Below, piece by piece: positions 57,684-64,000 of a DNA stretch of 64,000 nt (position 1 is the stretch's first letter; every line of letters begins with the position of its first letter). Made by a program: the position numbers and the translations under genes. Source of the stretch: Globodera rostochiensis (taxonomy: Eukaryota; Nematoda; Chromadorea; Rhabditida; Heteroderidae); NCBI GenBank assembly GCA_018350325.1, contig JAEVLN010000001.1, forward strand, positions 6,291,254 through 6,355,253, given 5' to 3'. Below the pieces are notes generated by a model that was not told the DNA's origin, did no database searches, and was given only the letters and a program-made list of their open reading frames with translations.

Positions 57684-59488
57684 CTTCAATTGGTGGTTTG
57701 CTCATCAACAGCAGCTGAACGAACGGTGGACCGGCGGCGGCTGTCAATTAATTGTCAGTGTCAGCGCTGGAGGCATTATTAAAATTGTGAATTTTTGATT
57801 GTGCGCGAATGGGCGAAGGAACACTTTCTATGACAACGGCACAACGCGGGGGGCGGCACAACGAAATTGAATTAAAAAGAACTTAACAGAAAGTGCATTG
57901 TCCACTAATACTAATTGCTCCTAATTGTCCAAAGAATTGTCTCCCCCCTCCCCTCCCCCGAGGCATTTCCTTCTCAGCTGCCTTCACGCAGTGCATAAAA
58001 GAAAATTTAATTGACAAATGACGGAACTTTGAGTTTATCGCCGCGAAGGAGCCGAACGCTTTCCATCGCCCCCGGGCCCGCCCGCCCCGTCCGCTCAATC
58101 GCCGAAAGGGACGGCAAATTGTCCCCCGAGTTATAGCGAATGGAGGGGGGAATTATGATGCTCTTTAGGCTTGCCGGGGGTTGTTAATGCCGGTGGGTGG
58201 CCCCCGGGGGGAGGGGGAATGTCCCCCCCCCCCGGCACTGTTTATAAATAAGAAGAGTTTCCCCGGAGAGGACGAAGACACTTTGCTTCCGTCCGAAATC
58301 GAATCTTTGTCAGAATGAAACGAGTGAATGGACGGAACGGACCCCCCCCCCCCCCGTTTTTTTTTGTTGTTTGACTTGTCTAATCCCTCCCTCCCCCCGG
58401 GCGCCATTTCTCCAAAATGTTCAAATCCCTAATTTAAACCATTCGAGACGGAATGAACACTTTTTCAGTTCGGAGGCCCCCCGGGGGGGGGGGGACAAAT
58501 TCCCATTCATCTTCACCGGCAGAGGGGGGGGGGGGGCAAGCGAAAGTTGCGACAAAACGTCAAAATGGCACTTAAAAAGTGACTAAAACGGGTCCGTCCC
58601 CCGAGGCAATTTCTTGGGGACGTTCTGCTGAATGGGAAAAGCGAGGGAATTTGAAACTGACTGGCTCATGTGATTTTGTGTGCACACAACGGCAACAACA
58701 AATTGGTCAAATGGGCGTGGAGGGGGAGGCAGAATTGGATTTGGGGGAGGGGGGGGGGGCAAAGAAAAGTGGAAAAATGTGTTCAATTAGCCGGATGGCT
58801 TTCATTTGGCCATTCGCAACATATTTCCCTTCCCCGCGGGGCAAACAAAAAAAAGGTGGGCCTAATTGTGGCCCAACGAATTTTAAACGAATTCTTTGCA
58901 ACAATTGGGGCCGATTTTGCCGAGTAAAAAAAAAAGTGTTTGGGACGGGCGGGCGCGGTGTGGGTGCCGCCGGCATTTTTTGGGTTCTGCAGAAAAACGC
59001 TTTTTGGCCAATTAAAAAGGGAAAAGAAAGGCAAATTTGGACAAAGTGACGTCTCCAAAAAACCCAAAAATGGCATCAAAATGAATAAAAATGTAACAAT
59101 TTTAGATGAGTTAAAACAACAAAATGAATTTGAGGAGGAAAAAAGCGATAGGTTTTTGAAATTTGGTGGTTAAATGTGAAGGAAATGTTCAGCGGAAGTT
59201 TCATTCGAAGCATCGAATAAAGAGAGTGCCAAAAGCAATTACCCGAGAAGACTTTTTGATTGGCATTTTTAATTTTTAGCAGAAATTAAAAAATTAAACG
59301 GGGACGACAAAGCCCCCGGGGGGGGGGGGGAGAGGGAAAGGGGGGGGGGGGTTTATCTTCAACAAACTGAACATGGCACATTGGTTGACTTTGGTCACAA
59401 CAATTCATGGTCAATTAAATTTTTGAAAATTATTTTGAAAGTGTTTTGAAATATTTATATTATGTTAGTACATGCACATTTTGCACAG
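57684..59488. other. Intergenic, no supported gene
   Basis: Receptor upstream region (57684-58100), then G- and C-run rich DNA with (C)n(G)n blocks at about 58479 and 59311. An open frame at 58579-59049 has no splice context and an arbitrary composition. Confidence 0.6.
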
Positions 59489-59580
59489 CCTCTACCGAAC
59501 ATTGGAAGGCCAACATGCAGATGGGACAGGAGAAGTTGGAGCAGTTATGGGGTGGGTTTGGCAACATTGCTTTATTGTAA
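59489..59580 (+). other. Possible orphan terminal exon
   Basis: After a good acceptor (CATTTTGCACAG, ending 59488) an open frame reads STEHWKANMQMGQEKLEQLW, then GGFGNIALL and TAA. The charge pattern is protein-like, but no upstream plus-strand exon was found. The opposite strand has a CPIC motif, so orientation is uncertain. Confidence 0.25.
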
Positions 59581-59807
59581 ATTGTGATAGATCGGGCAGC
59601 AAGCATATTCCGATCGATCTTATCTCGGTGAAAAGTGAGAAAGAGAGAGAGAGACAAAATGGAAATTTTATTATTATTATTAGTTCAATTACAATTAACA
59701 TAATAAAAAAATGGGCTCTTTGGTTCGTTATGAAGATAGTTCTCCCCCGCAAAAAGTTTCAAAACTGAAATTTAATAAATTAATGCAAAAAAGTAAAAAA
59801 TTAATCC

Positions 59808-61084
59808 CTAAACATTACAGCGACTAACACGGCACAAATGTTTGATTGTGATAGTTTCAGTCTGTAGGAAACGGTCAATCAGTTGGTCAAGCTTTTGCAG
59901 CAATTCATCAACCTAAATTATTCAAATTTAAACAATAAAAAATAAAAATTCCCATTTTAAAAAATATTTTTGTTAATGATTCTGCAACAAACGTAAGGCC
60001 GATTTGGCAAAGCCGAGTCCGGCATGTCCTGTATTTCCAATTCTCCAATGCCAAACTGATAGACAAGTCCTAAATTGAATTAAAATTTATTTTTGGATTA
60101 AATTAAAGCGTCCTAAATTAAAGGATTAAATTAAAGTGTCCTAAATTAAGTTAAAATTTATTTTTGGCTTAAATTAAAGCGTCCTAAATTAAATTAAAAT
60201 TTAGTTTTGGATTAAATTAAAGCGTCCTAAATTAAATTAAAATTTAGTTTTGGATTAAATTAAAGCGTCCTAAATTAAATTAAAATTTATTTTTGGATTA
60301 AATTAAATCAATTACTAAGCGAAGCCCATTGCGCACGCTCTACTCGCTTCGGAAGCTCACAACCGAAGGCGTATTCACCCCTCAGCATGTCAAGGGCCAA
60401 TCGAATGTCGAAATATGAGGACAAACATTCAAATGCCTTTTAAAAAAATTAAATTTTTCTAAAAACTTTGAAGGTGCCAATAATTCAGAATTTTTATATT
60501 ACAAAAATTCCAATCATTCCTATATTACTGATTAGCCCTTCTCCTTCCGGACTCATTTCTGATCAACTCCCCCTCCCCGGACTCATTTCTGATCAACTCT
60601 CCCCCCCCCCTCCCGGACTCATTTTTGATCAACTCCCCCTCCCCGGACTCATTTCTGATCAACTCCTCCCCCCCCCCCTCCCGGACTCATTTCTGATCAG
60701 CCCCCCGGACTCATTACTGATCAGCCCTCCCCCCCGGATTCATTTCTGATCAACTCCCTCCCCCCGGACTCATTACTGATCAACTCCCCCCCCCCCGGAC
60801 TCATTTCTGATCAACTCCCCCTCCCGGACTCATTTATGCCCCCGGACTCATTACTGATCATTTACATGCCTACCCCTCCACCCACCCCAGCAGAAAGTGA
60901 TCTCTGGTCATGCCATTCCCTTTTTGATCACCAATTCTTGCACATGTTTCAAAAAGTGGGCCATGTGTTTAAGCAACAGATGATCAAAGGCATGGGACAC
61001 GCGCACATGGGCCCATCGCCGATGGAATTGCATTGAGCGGACAATTTCCCAGAGCAGTTCGGCCGGCACTTTTTTGAATGCCAT
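59808..61084 (-). CDS. Small F-box protein
   Basis: Minus-strand exons 61084-60932, 60436-60316, 60069-59993, 59912-59808; phases 0, 1, 0 close, 151 residues. Residues 5-42 form a clear F-box: VPAELLWEIVRSM, then WAHVRVSHAFDHLLLKHM, with the LPxELLxEI and RVSxxF landmarks that contact Skp1. The remaining ~110 residues (YFDIRLALDMLRGEYAFG, YQFGIGELEIQDMPDSAL, VDELLQKLDQLIDRFLQTE) are helical in character and unlike the other F-box family in this window. It would act as a substrate adaptor of an SCF ubiquitin ligase; the target is unknown. Introns 1 and 2 both hold tandem repeats. An antisense open frame at 60836-61036 is a shadow of exon 1. Confidence 0.75.
60070..60305. repeat. ~45-bp AT-rich repeat built on the acceptor of F-box exon 3
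   Basis: On the minus strand each unit contains AATTTAG|GAC, the real acceptor and first codon bases of exon 3 (60070). About five copies of the plus-strand form GTCCTAAATT lie at 60108-60275. Confidence 0.85.
60535..60865. repeat. Tandem repeat in F-box intron 1
   Basis: About ten units of CCGGACTCATTTCTGATCAA plus CTCC and C runs. Confidence 0.92.
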
Positions 61085-64000
61085 TTTTATTTGGATTAAA
61101 TTTAATTATGTTTATGGGTGGGGGAGGGAGGGGAGGGCACAAGGTTTGGGCAGAGGAAGAATGTGCATTTGTGACCCCTAAAGGTTTGCCCCCGGGGGTT
61201 GGTTGGTCCCACGCATTGCCTTTGCGGCTGAATGACCCGCCCATCGCTCCCCCCCCTCACATTTGGGCGTTATCTTAGCAATAAATCATTTTGAGATGTC
61301 TAAATGATGATTGATTATGTATATAATTACTTTAATACATCACAGGAGATGGAATTTCTTTTGTAAAATTGGGCGAAAAAGCAAACATTTTAATGCCAAA
61401 ATGCTTAATTAAAAATCAAAATTTATAATGCGCCATCATTATCCTTGAATGGCTGCTTGGCACTGATTTTCTGATAATGGCGCGGAATGGGTGTCCAAAT
61501 CAGCTTGAAGCTTTTTAATTACAGAAAAGTTGAATGTTCCTAATTGCCATTTATAAAGTAATTAGCTTGCTAATTAAAAATTGTTTAAAATTCTGATCGG
61601 TTAGAATTTTGAATTCGGGGTAAATTCCGGATGCCCTAAATTTCCCGAGAAATCGCGGCACAAAAATTGCAGAATTCAGATCGACTGACGTACACCCTTA
61701 CTCTCTGCAGCATCCCTAACTTCAAGCGTACAAATTAGTACATTACAACAGTTTTTTTAGGTAATTATGGATGTTAAATTCAATTTTTGTCAAATTTTCG
61801 GGTTCGGGATTGGGGGATCAACCCTACCATGTAGTTCATATGCTGGACGATGACCACCAGGCATCAATAATGCCCGACCCCGCAAGCGACGACTTCAATA
61901 AACAACATAAGTATATGGAAGGCCGCGTGTAAAATGGCCACTTTTTTGGGTGGAGAAATCGCCGTGGGCGATGGCAAAGTTTAATTATGTCAAATTGTTT
62001 CCATAAAATTGTTGGCAAATCGCGCGCGCTTTCGTCATCTCTACGCTGTGCCAACAACGATCGGACGGACGTGTGACCGATCATTTTGGCGCCGATGTTT
62101 GGAGAATATTTTTGGGTTGTGTTGCTGAAAAATTAAAGGCAAATTTACAACAACGAAAGAATCGTATTTTTGTTACTGTTTCAGAAAAAGAAATGAATTT
62201 TTTGGAGTGTGTTAGGGTTTGAATATAAAATTTAAACAAAAAAAGATAATTTTAAAAGTTTTTGCATTTTCACTTTAATTATTATTTTACAATTTTCAAC
62301 AATTATTTGAATGCCTACAAATCACCAACCCAACGAATCTCGGCGCAGAGCCTGCGATGACTACACCCAAAGGCATTGAAAATTTAAATGATCGAAAATA
62401 ATTTTATTAAATATATGCGCACTTTTAAATTATTTAATTTTTTTGTGCCGATTTTATATTCTGGGTAAAAAAAGAATACAAAATTATATTTTAAATTAAT
62501 TACGCCTCAACAATTCTAAACAATCACAGAAATTAATTCGAAATTATTCGTCGCTTTGTCCGGTCTCTGACTGACCAATTGCCTCGCCGGGGGGGGGGGT
62601 TTAACCCCCGGGGGGATGATTGATGTCCGTGTCATCTGCTTGCTGTGGCCACTCCAATCGCCCATTGCTTCCGTCCCCAATCACTGACCCCGCCTTCACC
62701 TGCCGATCAGTCCCCAATCATTGTCCATGTCATCCCCCAAATTTCGTTGTCCATCCCCTCGGGCGACAAATTTATGACCAGTTGCAGAGGAGGACATGTC
62801 CCCCCCCCCCTCCCCCGTTGACTTTGATTTCTTCAATTGGACCTTCGGCGACGACTTTTGCCAATTCTATTTGTCCCCCTTCTTTACAAAAAGAAATAAA
62901 AAATCATCCAATAAAAACGCCAAATTCATTAAAAATGCCATCACCACCACTAATAGCAGGCTGTGGTGCATGATTGACGAAAATGCTATAAAATTGTGCC
63001 ACTTTCCGCCAATTGCCCTCCGGCAATCGGCAATTTGTGCCCTCAGGCAAAAAGCAATCGCCGCGTTAATCCAATCCAATCACTTTTTATTCCCCCCCCC
63101 CCTCACTCTGATTGATCCGTCATTATATACATTTGGAGCAGACACTTTTGGTCAGTGTCCGTCCACAGGCTTCGTTTTCGTCGTGCAAAATGCGTCCGAC
63201 TTTTTCCCCCCCCCCAAATCCGTCGCAATTCATTCCATTCATTTCATTGTCTTTTCCGTTACCGTCTCCCCCCCCCCCGCATCCCCCGCATTTTTTGCAT
63301 CTTGAGGGGAATTATTCGGGGATTTACCTCCCCCCCCCCCCCCGCAAATTGCAAAGACAATATGGACTCTCTGAATTCATTTCCATCCCTCCCCCCCCCG
63401 TTTCGCGCTTAATCCAATCCAAATTCCCCTTAAATCCCCCACCCCCCCATTCCCATGCCCAACACTTTCCCCCCCCCATCCCCCAATTGTTAATTATTCC
63501 GATCCCCCCCCCGGGTCTCCGACGCTTCGAATAAACCCCTTTAGCCATTGAGAGATTATCCGCGCTCCCTTAGCCCCCGAAGGGATTTCTGTCCGATGAC
63601 CCCAAAAAACGTTCTCCCCCCCCGGCCCCCCCCCGGGCGTCTCATCAGCATCATAAAAGGAGTCCTCAAGAAAAAGAGAGAGAGGGGGGGGGGGAAGAAA
63701 GACTCCCTCCGCCCCTCTAATCTTGCGAAAAGTATCCGCCGACTAATTCGAACCCCTCCAATAAATCCCGCCATTTTGTGCCGTCTTTGTTCCAAAATAA
63801 TCTTTTATTCCCCCCGATTTGGCGCCTTTTTCAATGCAAATCCAATTCCACTGAATTTGTGGCACCAATTTGCCCCGAGGGGACGACTCCGCCGCAATGG
63901 CTTAGCCTTGGGGGCATTCGAAAGTCTTTTTCCCTTTCGTCACCTTCTCAAATGGGCAAATTGGTGTCAATTTTCTCGTCCACGCCCCCCAGCAATGCCA
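61085..64000. other. Intergenic, no supported gene
   Basis: 61085-62570 is AT-rich without gene-like frames. 62580-63800 is dominated by C runs that keep several frames open. A codon-like stretch at 62817-62875 (VDFDFFNWTFGDDF) was considered but has no splice partners. Confidence 0.6.

Noticed and set aside
60836..61036. Plus-strand open frame ending QQMIKGMGHAHMGPSPMELH
   Set aside because: Antisense to the F-box exon, which has a strong motif and closing phases.
62796..63305. 170-codon plus-strand open frame
   Set aside because: Sustained by C runs, composition shifts along its length, no splice partners or domain.

Overview
This is a nuclear window from a nematode, most likely a plant-parasitic cyst nematode of the Heteroderidae (Globodera/Heterodera type). 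The evidence is: many short introns that often carry minisatellites; frequent GC-AG introns; nematode Clc-like four-transmembrane proteins; SPRY proteins of the cyst-nematode (SPRYSEC-related) type; fast-evolving F-box genes; and a complete beta-spectrin whose exons match the unc-70 type. All gene models were spliced by hand, and in every one the intron phases close and the total coding length is a multiple of three. Species assignment is inference.

Layout. 2-1124 (+): 3' part of a Tyr/Gly-rich protein gene. 1374-2075 (+): a small single-pass or secreted protein. 4539-7414 (+): Clc-like gene A. 8948-10317 (+): SPRY gene A. 10.3-13.6 kb: transposon relics. 13624-14881 (-): SPRY gene C. 15369-16250 (+): broken inverted copy of the rhodanese gene found at 50.7-53.7 kb. 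16377-21108: second copy of the Clc-A/SPRY-A block, with a truncated Clc copy and an intact but diverged SPRY gene B. 21822-23195 (-): another Clc-like gene. 23.2-28.8 kb: low-complexity DNA with no supported gene. 28808-44271 (+): beta-spectrin, 48 coding exons, about 2383 residues. 45096-45838 (-): second broken rhodanese copy. 46769-47878 (+) and 48075-49803 (-): a tail-to-tail pair from one F-box family. 50744-53671 (-): membrane-anchored rhodanese-like protein. 54666-57683 (-): a seven-transmembrane receptor. 59808-61084 (-): a small F-box gene. 61.1-64.0 kb: no supported gene.

The most unusual pattern spans several genes. In at least eight introns of six loci, a minisatellite has grown out of a splice junction, so each repeat unit carries a copy of the real 5' or 3' splice site, often with flanking exon bases. 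The intron is then filled with decoy splice sites. Other notable features are a membrane-tethered rhodanese whose catalytic cysteine position is Asp, SPRY duplicates that differ mainly in the variable loops of the SPRY domain, several foldback elements with clear target-site duplications (one in a spectrin intron), and abundant (C)n(G)n tracts.

The genes do not form an operon or a shared pathway. The window mixes conserved structural and signalling genes (spectrin, receptor, Clc-like) with expanding lineage-specific families (SPRY, F-box) and their debris.
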